Assembly: GCA_030145425.1 (NCBI GenBank)
Contig: JAQYVO010000202.1
Coordinates: 1 to 50,874, forward strand
DNA: 50,874 nt
Source: Chromatiales bacterium
Lineage (GTDB): Bacteria; Pseudomonadota; Gammaproteobacteria; Chromatiales; Chromatiaceae
Direction of reading: 5' to 3'
A program made the position numbers and the translations under genes. Under the pieces are notes generated by a model. That model made no database searches. It saw only the letters and a program-made list of their open reading frames with translations, and was not told the DNA's origin. Positions 31,319 through 39,968 of the stretch are shown piece by piece (within the stretch, counting starts at the first letter, position 1; every line of letters begins with the position of its first letter).

Positions 31319-32574
31319 TGCTTTTCTGGATAGTTTCGGTGGCCCTGATGCTGGTCGCCCTGGTCATTCTTGCCCCTGCCCTGCTGCGTGCCCGTGCCGC
31401 GGAATCTCCGGATCGGGATGGCCAAAACGTAATAATTGCCCAGGAACGCCTGGCCGAACTGAATGCGGAAAAGCAGCGGGGAACCCTGACCGAGGCGCAG
31501 TTTGACAAGTCGAGAAGTGAATTGGAACAGTCGCTGCTTATTGACCTGGATGAGGCGGGCCAAGAAGCCTCCTTTACGGAAGCGTCCACGGTGGGTCGGC
31601 TGACCCTTGGAGCTATGGTTCTGCTCGTCCCGGTGCTAACGGTGGGTTTGTATTATCACCTGGGTTCCCCGGAGCTGATGCGGCCAACCCAGGAACGAAT
31701 GGCCAACGCCGACGCCCCCCACCAGGGGGATGCCATGCCTTCGGTTGAAGAGATGATGGCGGCCCTGATGGCGCGTCTGAAGGAAAATCCCGAAGACAGT
31801 GAAGGCTGGTTCCTGTTGGGTCGCAGTTACATGGCGCTCGATAACTATGCCATGGCCTCCCAGACGTTTGAGAAACTGCATCAGCTGGTGGGCGATGATC
31901 CCGTGGTGCTGCTGTCATGGGCAGACGCCCAGGCCATGGCGCAATCGGGCAATCTGGCGGGTAAGCCTTCGGAACTGATTCGCAAAGCGGTGAAGCTGGC
32001 ACCGGATGACACAACCGCCCTCTGGCTGGCTGGGATGGTTGAAAATCAGACAGGAAACTACGAACTCGCCATTAGCTATTGGGAACGACTGGAACCCAAG
32101 ATCAAGGATGACCCCGAATCTCGTCAGCGTATTGAGTCCCTGCTGGCCTCGGCACGGGAGAAGGCCGGCCTCGAAACGGTGGGGGTCTCCAGTCCGGAGC
32201 CGGCGGTATCGACGGATGCGGCGGAGAACGGGGGAATCACCGTTCGAGTGGATCTGTCACCGGAATTCAAAGGCAGGGTTGGGCCGGAGGAGAGTCTGTT
32301 CATCTATGCCAGGGCCCTCGAAGGCCCAAGAATGCCCCTTGCCGCGGCACGGCGAAAAGTCAGGGATCTACCCCTGGAATTGACTCTGGACGACTCCAAC
32401 GCGATGGTGCCTGCCATGAAGTTGTCCAACTTTGAACAGGTCCTGGTAGGTGCCCGGATATCCCGTACCGGTGAAGCCATAGCCCGCAGCGGGGACCTCT
32501 CAGGGGAAGTGTCGCCAGTTCGTGTGGGCGCCACGGGCGTCGTCGAAGTTTTGATCGACAAACCGATACCCTGA
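31315..32574 (+). CDS. ccmI: Cytochrome c maturation TPR protein CcmI
   Basis: This 419-residue protein has two N-terminal membrane helices (about 2-22 and 95-115) flanking a cytoplasmic loop. A periplasmic TPR domain follows (SEGWFLLGRSYMALDNYAMA, then DDTTALWLAGMVENQTGNYE), then a C-terminal beta-rich domain (about 305-419). CcmI binds the C-termini of apocytochromes and delivers them to CcmFH. It is the last gene of the ccm operon; 230 noncoding bases follow, with no obvious terminator. Confidence 0.94.
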   Translation: MMLFWIVSVALMLVALVILAPALLRARAAESPDRDGQNVIIAQERLAELNAEKQRGTLTEAQFDKSRSELEQSLLIDLDEAGQEASFTEASTVGRLTLGAMVLLVPVLTVGLYYHLGSPELMRPTQERMANADAPHQGDAMPSVEEMMAALMARLKENPEDSEGWFLLGRSYMALDNYAMASQTFEKLHQLVGDDPVVLLSWADAQAMAQSGNLAGKPSELIRKAVKLAPDDTTALWLAGMVENQTGNYELAISYWERLEPKIKDDPESRQRIESLLASAREKAGLETVGVSSPEPAVSTDAAENGGITVRVDLSPEFKGRVGPEESLFIYARALEGPRMPLAAARRKVRDLPLELTLDDSNAMVPAMKLSNFEQVLVGARISRTGEAIARSGDLSGEVSPVRVGATGVVEVLIDKPIP

Positions 32575-32849
32575 TACTGCGGCAGGGGGGGGCCGTCTCA
32601 ACAAGTCAGGCTCTAGTGGGCCGCGCGTCCCACTGGCTCTCAGGCAACCTGAATTCTCAAAGGCGTCGCCAATAATCCGTGTTGTGAACACTCCCAAAGT
32701 ATTCCGCCTCTCGTCACCTAAAGGTTCTCGGGATAGCGCCGATAGTTAACTCATCCAGGAACTAAACTCTGGATAAAAAAAGGAAATGATATCGGGGATT
32801 CGGCTTGGATCGGGAATCGGTGGATTCCTTCATCAAGGGGAAAGATTTG

Positions 32850-33716
32850 ATGAGTACTGTTTGGGAAAAAGTCACGGGGAATGCAAAGCTGATCTCCCCG
32901 CCGGAGATCTATTTGAGGTTGAGAGAGGTACTCGGTCAACCTGACTTTGCCATGTCCGATGTGGCGGTAGTGATCAGCAAAGACCCCGCACTGTCCGCCC
33001 GCATTCTGCGCCTGGTTAACAGTTCCTTCTTCGGATTCGCCTCGAAAATCGATACCGTCTTCCGTGCTGTCAATCTTCTGGGAACACACCAGATTTACGA
33101 CCTCGTGCTGGCTACTTCGGTCACCCAGTCTTTCAACGGAATGTCCAACCAGGTCATGGATATGGCCGTTTTTTGGCGGCGCAGCATCTATTGCGGTCTG
33201 GTAGCCCGGCAACTGGCGGGTATGTGCAATGTACTGGACAGTGAAAGACTGTTTGTCGCAGGACTGCTAAAGGACATAGGCCATCTCATCATGTACCAGA
33301 GCATCCCGGAACTCTCCGAACGTGCGATCCTGGAAGCAGATGAGACCCTGCGGCCCCTGTATATTGTGGAACGTGAACTGATCGGCATTGATTATGCCCG
33401 CGTCGGTGGTGTGCTGATGCGTCAGTGGCAGCTTCCGGACAGCCTGCGTGAGTCCACGGAACTTCATGTCGAACCCCAGCGATCCCAGGAATTTCCCCTG
33501 GCAACCGCGCTCATCCATATTTCCGCCTTGATGACCGACGCCCTGGACACCCGGGAGGAGTTCGGTGTGGGAAGGCTGGAGCCCAGCAGCGAGGCGATGG
33601 CGCTGACGGGTCTAACCCAGGAACAATGCCAGACGGTGCAGGCCGAGGCCGAACAGGAGATCGAAGGCGTGTTGCAGTCGATTATGCCCGCCGCCCGGAC
33701 GACGGCGCAGGCTTGA
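32850..33716 (+). CDS. HDOD-domain signalling protein
   Basis: This is a 288-residue HDOD protein. The domain (about 15-215) carries the fold-typical ISKDPALSARILRLVNSSFFG, a conserved NLLGTHQIYDLVLA and GLLKDIGHLIMY. In that last motif the HD His is Lys, as expected for the nonhydrolytic HDOD class. HDOD proteins act as c-di-GMP-linked or stress signalling scaffolds. ATG 32850 is chosen because AGGGGA lies 8 bases upstream; the ORF opens earlier at 32805. The gene ends just before the repeat-rich spacer leading to rph, with which it converges. Confidence 0.9.
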   Translation: MSTVWEKVTGNAKLISPPEIYLRLREVLGQPDFAMSDVAVVISKDPALSARILRLVNSSFFGFASKIDTVFRAVNLLGTHQIYDLVLATSVTQSFNGMSNQVMDMAVFWRRSIYCGLVARQLAGMCNVLDSERLFVAGLLKDIGHLIMYQSIPELSERAILEADETLRPLYIVERELIGIDYARVGGVLMRQWQLPDSLRESTELHVEPQRSQEFPLATALIHISALMTDALDTREEFGVGRLEPSSEAMALTGLTQEQCQTVQAEAEQEIEGVLQSIMPAARTTAQA

Positions 33717-33717
33717 A

Positions 33718-33832
33718 GATTAGGGCCGAGGGGATTATAGGGCCGAGGGCCGAGGGAAGAAGGGCCAAGGGCCTAGGGAAGAAGGGCCAAGGGAAGAAGG
33801 GCCGAGGGCCGAGGGAAGAAGGGTCTGAGGTA
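33718..33832 (+). repeat. G-rich tandem low-complexity repeat
   Basis: Variants of GGGCCGAGGGAAGAA and AAGGGCCAAGG repeat about eight times immediately after the HDOD stop. The left end, ATTAGGGCCGAGG (33719-33731), has a perfect 13-base inverted partner at 34014-34026. It is noncoding. Confidence 0.85.
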
Positions 33833-33906
33833 ATCGGTTTTCCAACCAATCCTTAATTCTTAAGGGAAGGGTGGTAACCGTTCTGGTCCCTGCGTCGGAT
33901 CCGCGC

Positions 33907-33954
33907 TGTAGGGCCGAATTCATTCGGCCGAGTGCGAATGAATTCGCACCTACA
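33907..33954. repeat. Double-hairpin (cruciform-like) repeat element
   Basis: The outer arms TGTAG (33907-33911) and CTACA (33950-33954) enclose two perfect 8-bp hairpins: GGCCGAAT/ATTCGGCC (33912-33929) and GTGCGAAT/ATTCGCAC (33932-33949). The compact paired-hairpin design resembles dispersed REP-type elements of many proteobacteria; copy number elsewhere is unknown. Confidence 0.8.
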
Positions 33955-34002
33955 TAGCACAGGCCCCATATCTTGTACCAGGAGGAGCAAACCGCCCATC
34001 CC

Positions 34003-34037
34003 CTATTCTTAATCCTCGGCCCTAATCCCTAATCCCC
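34003..34037 (-). repeat. Inverted arm of the spacer repeat (CCCTAAT units)
   Basis: CCTCGGCCCTAAT followed by CCCTAATCCCC mirrors the G-rich left arm at 33719-33731, so the 310-base spacer is bracketed by inverted repeats. The arm runs into the stop codon of rph. Confidence 0.75.
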
Positions 34038-34748
34038 AGCCAACACCTTCCGTTGGCCTTCCATAATCTCGCCGATTCCCTTGCGTGCCAATTCCAGCAT
34101 CGTCTGCAATTCCGTCATATGAAAGGCATGACCCTCAGCGGTGCCCTGCAGTTCTATGAATGCACCGTTGTCGTTCATCACCACGTTCATGTCGGTTTCC
34201 GCATTGGAGTCTTCGCTGTAGTCCAGATCCAGTACCGGTGTGCCTCGATATATGCCGACGGAGACCGAAGCAACCATGCCGTGAATGGGATTGCCGCTTA
34301 GCTTGTTTTTTCGAATCATCGAATTTACCGCATCGCACAGGGAGACATATGCACCGGTGATCGAGGCAGTTCGGGTACCGCCGTCGGCCTGGATGACATC
34401 GCAGTCCAGGGTGATGGTGCGTTCGCCCAATGCCTGAAGGTCGACGACGGCACGGAGAGACCTTCCTATCAGACGCTGGATCTCCAGGGTGCGGCCGCCC
34501 TGTTTTCCCCTGGCGGCCTCCCGGCCCATGCGGTCGCCTGTCGAGCGGGGCAGCATGCCGTACTCAGCGGTGACCCAGCCTTGGCCGCTGCCCTTGAGAA
34601 AACGGGGTACCCGGTCCTCCACGCTGGCATTGCAGATCACCCGGGTATCACCGAATGACACCAGAACGGAGCCCTCGGCATGTTTGGTGAATCCCCGGGT
34701 GAACTCCACAGTGCGCATCTGATCGGGGTTGCGATTACTGGGTCTCAT
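34029..34748 (-). CDS. rph: Ribonuclease PH
   Basis: This 239-residue phosphorolytic 3'-5' exoribonuclease trims tRNA 3' ends and degrades structured RNA. Family motifs are [20 protein letters not shown] at the start, [34 protein letters not shown], the phosphate-binding [16 protein letters not shown], and [20 protein letters not shown]. Length equals E. coli Rph. The start is ATG 34748. It lies downstream of the kinase/phosphatase pair on the same strand. Its stop lies inside the CCCTAAT arm of the repeat spacer. Confidence 0.96.
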   Translation of the reverse strand: MRPSNRNPDQMRTVEFTRGFTKHAEGSVLVSFGDTRVICNASVEDRVPRFLKGSGQGWVTAEYGMLPRSTGDRMGREAARGKQGGRTLEIQRLIGRSLRAVVDLQALGERTITLDCDVIQADGGTRTASITGAYVSLCDAVNSMIRKNKLSGNPIHGMVASVSVGIYRGTPVLDLDYSEDSNAETDMNVVMNDNGAFIELQGTAEGHAFHMTELQTMLELARKGIGEIMEGQRKVLAGD

Positions 34749-34830
34749 AATGTCTGATTTCCTTGCGAAGGTTTGATATCTGATTGCACGTTGGCCGTTT
34801 ACGGGTGTCCGTGCGGGGGGGTTAAGGGTA

Positions 34831-35715
34831 TCACCCTTGCTTCTGCTGGTTCCCGTCCTCAAAGCTGTCCAGGAAGTCCTGCAGATCGGTGATGGCCTGA
34901 TCGAGATCGCTGGTCGTGGGTGGCTTGGCCGGACTCTCACTGATCAGCGCCTCGTCTTTCTTGGAACCCGAAAGCCATTTCAGGGCGATGAGGGTGATGT
35001 TGTCACTGCCCGGGAAAGCCGCCAGCGCGGCTTCGTCTGCCAGGGACTTTGCGGAATCAGTAATATCCAGGCCACTGGCAAGGGTGTCGCAGATCCATTC
35101 CTCACCGATGCTCGACCAGAGTCCGTCTGAGCAGACAACGACCAAGTCGCCCGGTTTCAATTCAGACTGTCCGAACTCGATGTCAGGAGGTGCGGGAGCG
35201 CCCCCAAGACAGCGTGTGACTAGATTTCTCTGGGGATGGGACAAAAGGTGTCGTTCGGAAATGAGGCCCTGATGATGGAGTTGCTGAACGTAGGAGTGAT
35301 CGACGGTACGGGCTATCGTTTCACCGTTTCTGAACAGATAGAGGCGGCTGTCGCCCACATGAGCCCAGTAAGCGGTGTTGTTCTGGATAAGAGCCGCAAC
35401 GGCAGTGGTCCTTGGATCGATGGCCGGTGTCTGAGTCAGGCCGAAGTCAACGATATCCTGGTGCGTTCCCTGCAGCAACCGACCTAGGAAAAGCCGGGGA
35501 TTCTTGACTGGCTGAGGTGTGCGATGAAGCAGGTTATTGCAGTTTTCGATGAGAATCTGGGCTGCGGTCCCGCCGCGCGGATGCCCCCCCATACCATCTG
35601 CCAGGCCCAGCAGAAGGTTGCTTCCGGATTCCACCAGCGTACAGCGATCCTGGTTTTCCTTCCGATCTCCGGTCAGGCTCACGAGGGCATTCTGATAGCA
35701 GGGCTTACCGGTCAC
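34831..35715 (-). CDS. PP2C-family protein serine/threonine phosphatase
   Basis: This 294-residue metal-dependent phosphatase of the PP2C/Stp1 type carries [47 protein letters not shown] and [11 protein letters not shown], with the metal-binding aspartates in place. A C-terminal tail (about 255-294) is acidic and helical. Its start overlaps the upstream Ser/Thr kinase gene by 11 bases, so it presumably reverses that kinase. Similar pairs control type VI secretion or envelope processes in other bacteria; no T6SS gene is here. Confidence 0.93.
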   Translation of the reverse strand: MTGKPCYQNALVSLTGDRKENQDRCTLVESGSNLLLGLADGMGGHPRGGTAAQILIENCNNLLHRTPQPVKNPRLFLGRLLQGTHQDIVDFGLTQTPAIDPRTTAVAALIQNNTAYWAHVGDSRLYLFRNGETIARTVDHSYVQQLHHQGLISERHLLSHPQRNLVTRCLGGAPAPPDIEFGQSELKPGDLVVVCSDGLWSSIGEEWICDTLASGLDITDSAKSLADEAALAAFPGSDNITLIALKWLSGSKKDEALISESPAKPPTTSDLDQAITDLQDFLDSFEDGNQQKQG

Positions 35716-36631
35716 TGCCCGCCCTCCGCTGTCTCGCTGCTCTGTCTACATCGACTTCGTTCTCGCCGGTCAGGGCATCGAGCATGCTACCTGCATCCTG
35801 AGGACGAAGTAGTGGGTCGACCTCCATCGCCCAGTCAATTACCTCGAGGAGGCGTTTCGGATAGTGCCGTTTGTAAAGCTTGAAAGCCGGTCTAAGCTTG
35901 TCCTTGGCATGCCTTTCCACAGCAGACGGCGGCGGACCGCCCTCAATGCAGGCACGCATCGTCGAGCCGATGGAGTAAACATCGCTCCAGGGGCCTACGT
36001 ATCCCGAAGAGTAGTATTGTTCTATGGGTGAGAAGCCGGGTGTGACAACCTGGGAGAATTGCCGGCTGCGGCTGGTGGCAAATTGGTGAATCGCACCGAA
36101 ATCCAGCAGCAGGGGATTGCCTCCCAACCGCAGGTGCACGTTACCCGGTTTAATGTCGAGGTGCAGATGCCCCTTGGAATGAATCAGGTCCAACGCGCCC
36201 AGCACGGGTGGGAAAACCGCCAGCATGAATCGGGTGCTGAGTCTTCCTTTGTGCCGTTTGATGTAGTGTCCCAGATTTTTTCCCCGTTCGTAGTCCATCA
36301 CCATATAGGCGGTGCCGTGGCTAAGGAAAAAAGTCCTCACGTTGACGATGTTGGGATGTCTCAGAATGGTCAGTGCCTTTGCTTCACGATAGAAAAGCTT
36401 GCGGCCCTGGTTGAATTGTTCAAGCTCCTTTTCACCGATGACCTCAACGCTCAGATCCTGACCACGGGCAGCCAGTTTCTTCGGCAGATACTCTTTGATG
36501 ACGACACTTTCCCCGGAGTCATTATCTTCGGCGAGGTATATCAGGCTGAAGCCCCCGCTTCCCATCAGTCTGATAATGGAATAGCAGTCCAGATTGGTGC
36601 CCGCAGGCAGGCTTACTCGGGAATCCGGCAT
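35705..36631 (-). CDS. Hanks-type serine/threonine protein kinase
   Basis: This 308-residue cytoplasmic kinase has the Gly loop GSGGFSLIYLAE, catalytic lysine K46 (VVIKEYL), E83 in the C-helix (YREAKAL), a catalytic loop GHLHLDIKPGNVHL with D159 and K161, and DFG at 177-179. The HRD Arg is Leu (HLD), so it is a non-RD kinase probably not controlled by activation-loop phosphorylation. The P+1 region is TPGFSPIEQYYSS. No PASTA or membrane segment is seen. ATG 36631 is chosen; the frame is open far upstream, but only as antisense to yicC. It is divergent from yicC and coupled by overlap to the PP2C gene. Confidence 0.92.
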   Translation of the reverse strand: MPDSRVSLPAGTNLDCYSIIRLMGSGGFSLIYLAEDNDSGESVVIKEYLPKKLAARGQDLSVEVIGEKELEQFNQGRKLFYREAKALTILRHPNIVNVRTFFLSHGTAYMVMDYERGKNLGHYIKRHKGRLSTRFMLAVFPPVLGALDLIHSKGHLHLDIKPGNVHLRLGGNPLLLDFGAIHQFATSRSRQFSQVVTPGFSPIEQYYSSGYVGPWSDVYSIGSTMRACIEGGPPPSAVERHAKDKLRPAFKLYKRHYPKRLLEVIDWAMEVDPLLRPQDAGSMLDALTGENEVDVDRAARQRRAGSDR

Positions 36632-36782
36632 CTTGAGTGAAGGCGTTTCGTGCAACGATCGGGTTTGGACATTATGATACACAGATTCGTAAACAGGGGT
36701 CTCAGTGTTTTCTCGGGCGATAACTGCCCGAACTTTAATGCCGAGAGTCAGTTTATATGCTGATCTGTGACAGGATTTTGTT

Positions 36783-37652
36783 ATGACATCCAGCATGACC
36801 GCTTTTTCACGCATGAGTTTCAAGGGCGACGAGGGCGAACTGGCCTGGGAGATGCGTTCCGTCAACAACCGGTATCTTGAGGTTATGGTGCGTCTTCCCG
36901 AGGAGCTGCGCGGACTTGATCCACTGGTGAGGGAGCGCGTCAACCGGAAACTGGGACGCGGTAAGGTGGATTGCACCCTGAGATTTTCGCCCTCCGGAAA
37001 TTCGGCAGCCGGAGTGAGGATAAACGACCGGCTCGCCAGAGGGATCATTGAGGCTGCGTCGAGTATCGGGCACATACTGCACGATGCGAGTTCCCCCCGT
37101 GCCATGGATGTGCTCCGTTGGCCCGGTGTGCTGGAGTTTGAGGAACAGGACCTGACGCCGGTGGAGAGTCAGGCCGCGGAATTACTGGACAAGGTGATCG
37201 ACGGATTGATCGAGTCACGCAAACGGGAGGGGGAACGCCTTGCGGAATTGATCATGCAGCGAACCGCCGCCATGCGTGAAGAGGTCGCCAAGGTCAAGGT
37301 CCATATGCCCCGGGTGATGAAAGGGCTGCGTGAGCGGTTGCGTGCCCGTTTGGATGAGGTCATCAGTGAAGAACTTGATCCGGGACGCCTGGAGCAGGAG
37401 ATGGCACTGCTTACGCAGAAGCTGGACGTTGATGAAGAAATGGACCGGCTTCAGACTCATCTGGATGAAGTGGACAGCGTATTTCAAAGGAAAGAACCCA
37501 TCGGTCGCAGGCTGGATTTTCTGATGCAGGAACTCAATCGTGAGGCCAATACCCTGGCATCGAAATCAAATGATGTCGATGTGACACGCTCTGGTGTTGA
37601 ACTCAAAGTATTGATCGAACAGATGCGCGAGCAGGTTCAGAATATTGAGTAA
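36783..37652 (+). CDS. yicC: YicC-family endoribonuclease
   Basis: This 289-residue YicC/YloC family protein begins with the signature SMTAFSRMSFKGDEGELAWE and RSVNNRYLEV. The C-terminal part has RLEQEMALLTQKLDVDEEMD and PIGRRLDFLMQELNREANTL, near-invariant in the family. YicC is an RNase that promotes decay of sRNA RyhB in E. coli. Its place next to rph matches the usual gammaproteobacterial neighbourhood, here with the kinase/phosphatase pair inserted between. The start is ATG 36783. Confidence 0.95.
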   Translation: MTSSMTAFSRMSFKGDEGELAWEMRSVNNRYLEVMVRLPEELRGLDPLVRERVNRKLGRGKVDCTLRFSPSGNSAAGVRINDRLARGIIEAASSIGHILHDASSPRAMDVLRWPGVLEFEEQDLTPVESQAAELLDKVIDGLIESRKREGERLAELIMQRTAAMREEVAKVKVHMPRVMKGLRERLRARLDEVISEELDPGRLEQEMALLTQKLDVDEEMDRLQTHLDEVDSVFQRKEPIGRRLDFLMQELNREANTLASKSNDVDVTRSGVELKVLIEQMREQVQNIE

Positions 37653-37744
37653 AATCCAGTTGAGCGCAATAGAGCCCAAAAGGTATGTTTAAGGAATCTC
37701 ATGCCTAAAGTGTATGGGACAGCAGTGGATTGAAACCGCGAAAT

Positions 37745-38008
37745 ATGAGTCATACGACAAAGAAGATGAAGAAGCGGGAAATAAAATCTCTGCATAGAGC
37801 CAGAAAAGAGCTACTGCAATTATATGTAGATCTACTGAAAGAGCGGGATGAGCTTAAGCAGCGGCTGGAAATAATGCGTGATGGATGGGGGGAAACTGAG
37901 TGGGCACAGTGGGTGCGTCAGGAATGCCCAGAAGCTGATGGGTGGTTTGATGGGGCTGGGAAGTGTAACGAGATTTCGCCGGAAGAGGGGTCAAGTGACC
38001 GACCCTAA
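37745..38008 (+). CDS. Small coiled-coil hypothetical protein
   Basis: This 87-residue protein has a basic N-terminus (KKMKKREIKSLHRARKELL) and a predicted coiled coil through RARKELLQLYVDLLKERDEL and KQRLEIM, followed by an aromatic-rich segment (GWGETEWAQWV). I recognise no family. ATG 37745 is preferred to TTG 37730; the Shine-Dalgarno is weak. A second small open frame follows 22 bases later, then a strong terminator, so the two may form one small transcript. Confidence 0.5.
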   Translation: MSHTTKKMKKREIKSLHRARKELLQLYVDLLKERDELKQRLEIMRDGWGETEWAQWVRQECPEADGWFDGAGKCNEISPEEGSSDRP

Positions 38009-38029
38009 CGGATAGAATGACCGAGAAAT

Positions 38030-38158
38030 TTGAAGAGGGGAAATTCTCCCGACGCTGAAGAACCCAGAATAAGCATTACTATCGAAGATACTGAAGACGG
38101 GCAGATTAATGTCATTGACACTGCCTTTCTGTCGGCACGAATAAAAAAAGGCCGGTAA
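38030..38158 (+). CDS. Possible 42-residue protein ending at the terminator
   Basis: A 42-codon frame (TTG 38030) reads NSPDAEEPRISITIEDTEDG then QINVIDTAFLSARIKKGR, a balanced, strand-forming composition. Its TAA (38156-38158) lies inside the terminator stem at 38143-38178. No ATG, clear ribosome site or known family. It may be a small gene, or the continuation of 37745-38008 after a frameshift. Confidence 0.35.
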   Translation: MKRGNSPDAEEPRISITIEDTEDGQINVIDTAFLSARIKKGR

Positions 38159-38178
38159 CGAGAGTTACCGGCCTTTTT
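38143..38178. terminator. Strong bidirectional rho-independent terminator
   Basis: GGCCGGTAAC (38150-38159) pairs perfectly with GTTACCGGCC (38164-38173) around a 4-base loop. It is flanked by A-runs on the left and T5 on the right. It separates the plus-strand small genes from the convergent minus-strand exported protein gene (stop at 38195). Confidence 0.95.
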
Positions 38179-38194
38179 ACTCATCCCTGATGTC

Positions 38195-38476
38195 TTACGA
38201 GATGTTGTCCCGCAGACTGTCGCGGTTGTCCCGGTCGTCGCTCAGCTTGTCAAAAGGAACCGATTTACTGGAAGACTTGATCTGCTCCTGGTTGTAAAGC
38301 AGGTCGGAGTCCTGATCCGCGGGGCCGCTGTTTACCCGAACGTAGGGGCTTCCCATGCTGGCGGTGACCGTGCCGGTACCGTGGATGATGTCGTCCCGGT
38401 TATCGACTTCCGCAAAGGCGGCACCTGAGAACAGGGCGACGGAAAGGATGGCTGCGGTGTAAGTGATGTTTTTCAT
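38195..38476 (-). CDS. Small exported protein, unknown
   Basis: The 93-residue precursor has a signal peptide (MKNITYTAAILSVALFSGAAFA, processed here as the segments MKNITYTAAIL and SVALFSGAAFA) and a hydrophilic mature part rich in Asp, Asn and Ser (RDDIIHGTGTVTASMGSPYV, then SSSKSVPFDKLSDD). GGAG lies 7-8 bases upstream of ATG 38476. I recognise no family. It is a periplasmic or secreted small protein with its own promoter region in the 356-base gap to the divergent basic protein gene. Confidence 0.65.
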   Translation of the reverse strand: MKNITYTAAILSVALFSGAAFAEVDNRDDIIHGTGTVTASMGSPYVRVNSGPADQDSDLLYNQEQIKSSSKSVPFDKLSDDRDNRDSLRDNIS

Positions 38477-38832
38477 GATGTATCTCCAATAGTCTCTTAG
38501 GTTTAAAAGCTTGTTTGCTTGTCCAGAGATATTGCAGATGCCGTGCCAACTTTCGGAATTATTCGACTAATATAAATTAATCAATAAGTTAGTGTTATTT
38601 ATTGAAAAGCCGATACGAATGCGGGCAGGTTTGTATTTAACGATACGTTAAGTGGCAGGCATATCGATCTGTTGCATTCTTAACGCAGCGTTACGTTCTC
38701 GATGCTGTTTCCAGTTTTGGGGGGCATAAATCGCCGACGGGTTTGGTTCATCTTCTGTTCAGCTCTCTTTATCTAAGATGTTAGTCAGGGTCGATTGAAC
38801 GATCCGCACAAACCGAAAGAGGTATTGCAGAG
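38477..38832. other. Divergent AT-rich intergenic region
   Basis: This is a 356-base gap between two divergent genes for exported proteins. It is markedly AT-rich around 38560-38640 and contains a near-repeat AACGATACGTTAAG / ACGCAGCGTTACG (38639-38697) that could be a regulator site. No coding frame is supported. Confidence 0.4.
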
Positions 38833-39405
38833 ATGATCAGAAAAATTCACATCGTTGCCATGATTACAGTCATCAGTTTTGGTCTAACCGGTATTGCGCA
38901 GGCAAGGGACCACGATCGCGCTGATCGAGGTTCCAGGGACCGCGCTTCCGCGCAGGTTGCAAAAAGCGCCCGAGATCGGGGAAATACCGGAGAGCGGTCG
39001 CATGTGGGTCGCTTTGAGTCCAGGGTGGAGCGGCGGCAGGATAATCAGTTGTCCAGAATTCGCGAAGGCCGGCAAAGCGGCTCACTGACAAAACGGGAAG
39101 CGCGACAACTCAATAAAAACCGGAAAAAAATCGACCGCATGGAACGCCGCTATGCCAAGGACGGCCGTATCGACAAACGTGAGCGCCGAAAGTTGACCAA
39201 GGCGCTTGAGCGGTCGAGCCGCCGCATCTACAAGTTAAAACACAACGACGTCTACCGCGGCAGCCGGGACCTGGCTTATTCACGCGGTCATGAGCCGGAT
39301 TACCAGACTGATAGCGGTTACCAGCCGGCGGTCACCTACAGTGACACTGTCGATTTGCTGTTCGACGGTATCTCTCTCAGCTGGAATACAACGAGACAGT
39401 TTTAA
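38833..39405 (+). CDS. Basic exported protein with charged helical repeats
   Basis: The 190-residue precursor has a signal peptide (core VAMITVISFGLTGIAQA, cleavage before RD). The mature region is strongly basic and Arg-rich, with a helical, EF-hand-like charged segment (SLTKREARQLNKNRKKIDRM, then DGRIDKRERRKLTKALERSS). The C-terminal 50 residues are Tyr/Asp-rich. Proteins with this REAR...DGRID...RRL layout are common hypothetical periplasmic proteins in gammaproteobacteria; the function is not known. AGAG precedes the ATG. The composition could bind acidic polymers or anionic lipids, but that is inference. Confidence 0.65.
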   Translation: MIRKIHIVAMITVISFGLTGIAQARDHDRADRGSRDRASAQVAKSARDRGNTGERSHVGRFESRVERRQDNQLSRIREGRQSGSLTKREARQLNKNRKKIDRMERRYAKDGRIDKRERRKLTKALERSSRRIYKLKHNDVYRGSRDLAYSRGHEPDYQTDSGYQPAVTYSDTVDLLFDGISLSWNTTRQF

Positions 39406-39479
39406 CGGTGCGGATTGGTGAAAACAACGCATCGGGGTGGCGGAATCCATTGTTCCGCCACCTGCCCGTTGGCTGCAGG

Positions 39480-39893
39480 TTATTCGGAGTATCTGTCGAA
39501 ATGGGGTGCCGAAAGCCCCTCATCGTACCAAGGGGCCCGGTCCTTCCAGAAGATATGGTCGCGGGGCGCTATACCCGGGTCCGGGTCTAGCGAGCCGGCG
39601 GGAACAATAAGAAACTTCCCGTCGCGACTGAGGTAGGGGACAGGCGATCCGCACTCCGTACAAAAGTTCTTTGCAAATCGTTCAGCCGTGGGCAGATCGT
39701 ATCTTTTGATAAACTCCATGCCGTCAAGCCACTCGATGTTTTCGGGTGCCGTAAAAATTTTGGAGGCATGGGCTGAACCGCTGTCTTTGCGGCATCTGGA
39801 GCAATGGCAAAGGTGAAAAACGCTGTATGGGCCACGCACCACGAATTGGATTTTTTCACAAAGACAGCTGCCTTTCGTCTGTTCACTCATCAT
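39480..39893 (-). CDS. GFA-family zinc protein (Mss4-like fold)
   Basis: This 137-residue protein carries the zinc ligands of the glutathione-dependent formaldehyde-activating (GFA) family: CLC (GSCLCEKIQF), CHCSRCRK and CTECGSPV. A conserved aromatic C-terminal segment (HIFWKDRAPWYDEGL) follows. Most members are not shown to act on formaldehyde, so the substrate is uncertain. The start is ATG 39893 or 39890. It is monocistronic, adjacent to a 27-residue membrane peptide gene on the same strand. Confidence 0.88.
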   Translation of the reverse strand: MMSEQTKGSCLCEKIQFVVRGPYSVFHLCHCSRCRKDSGSAHASKIFTAPENIEWLDGMEFIKRYDLPTAERFAKNFCTECGSPVPYLSRDGKFLIVPAGSLDPDPGIAPRDHIFWKDRAPWYDEGLSAPHFDRYSE

Positions 39894-39968
39894 TGCTGAT
39901 ATCCCGATTCAGTTGGTTTTTGCATGTGGGGCTTTATGGGCGGCACTTTACCCCAGCGTTTTCTCGAT

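Noticed and set aside
33718-33832. CRISPR-like array
   Set aside because: The units are short, contiguous and degenerate, without unique spacers or cas genes.
34021-34037. Telomere-like CCCTAAT repeats as a replicon end
   Set aside because: There are only two units, inside a spacer between ordinary chromosomal genes, paired with an inverted arm nearby.
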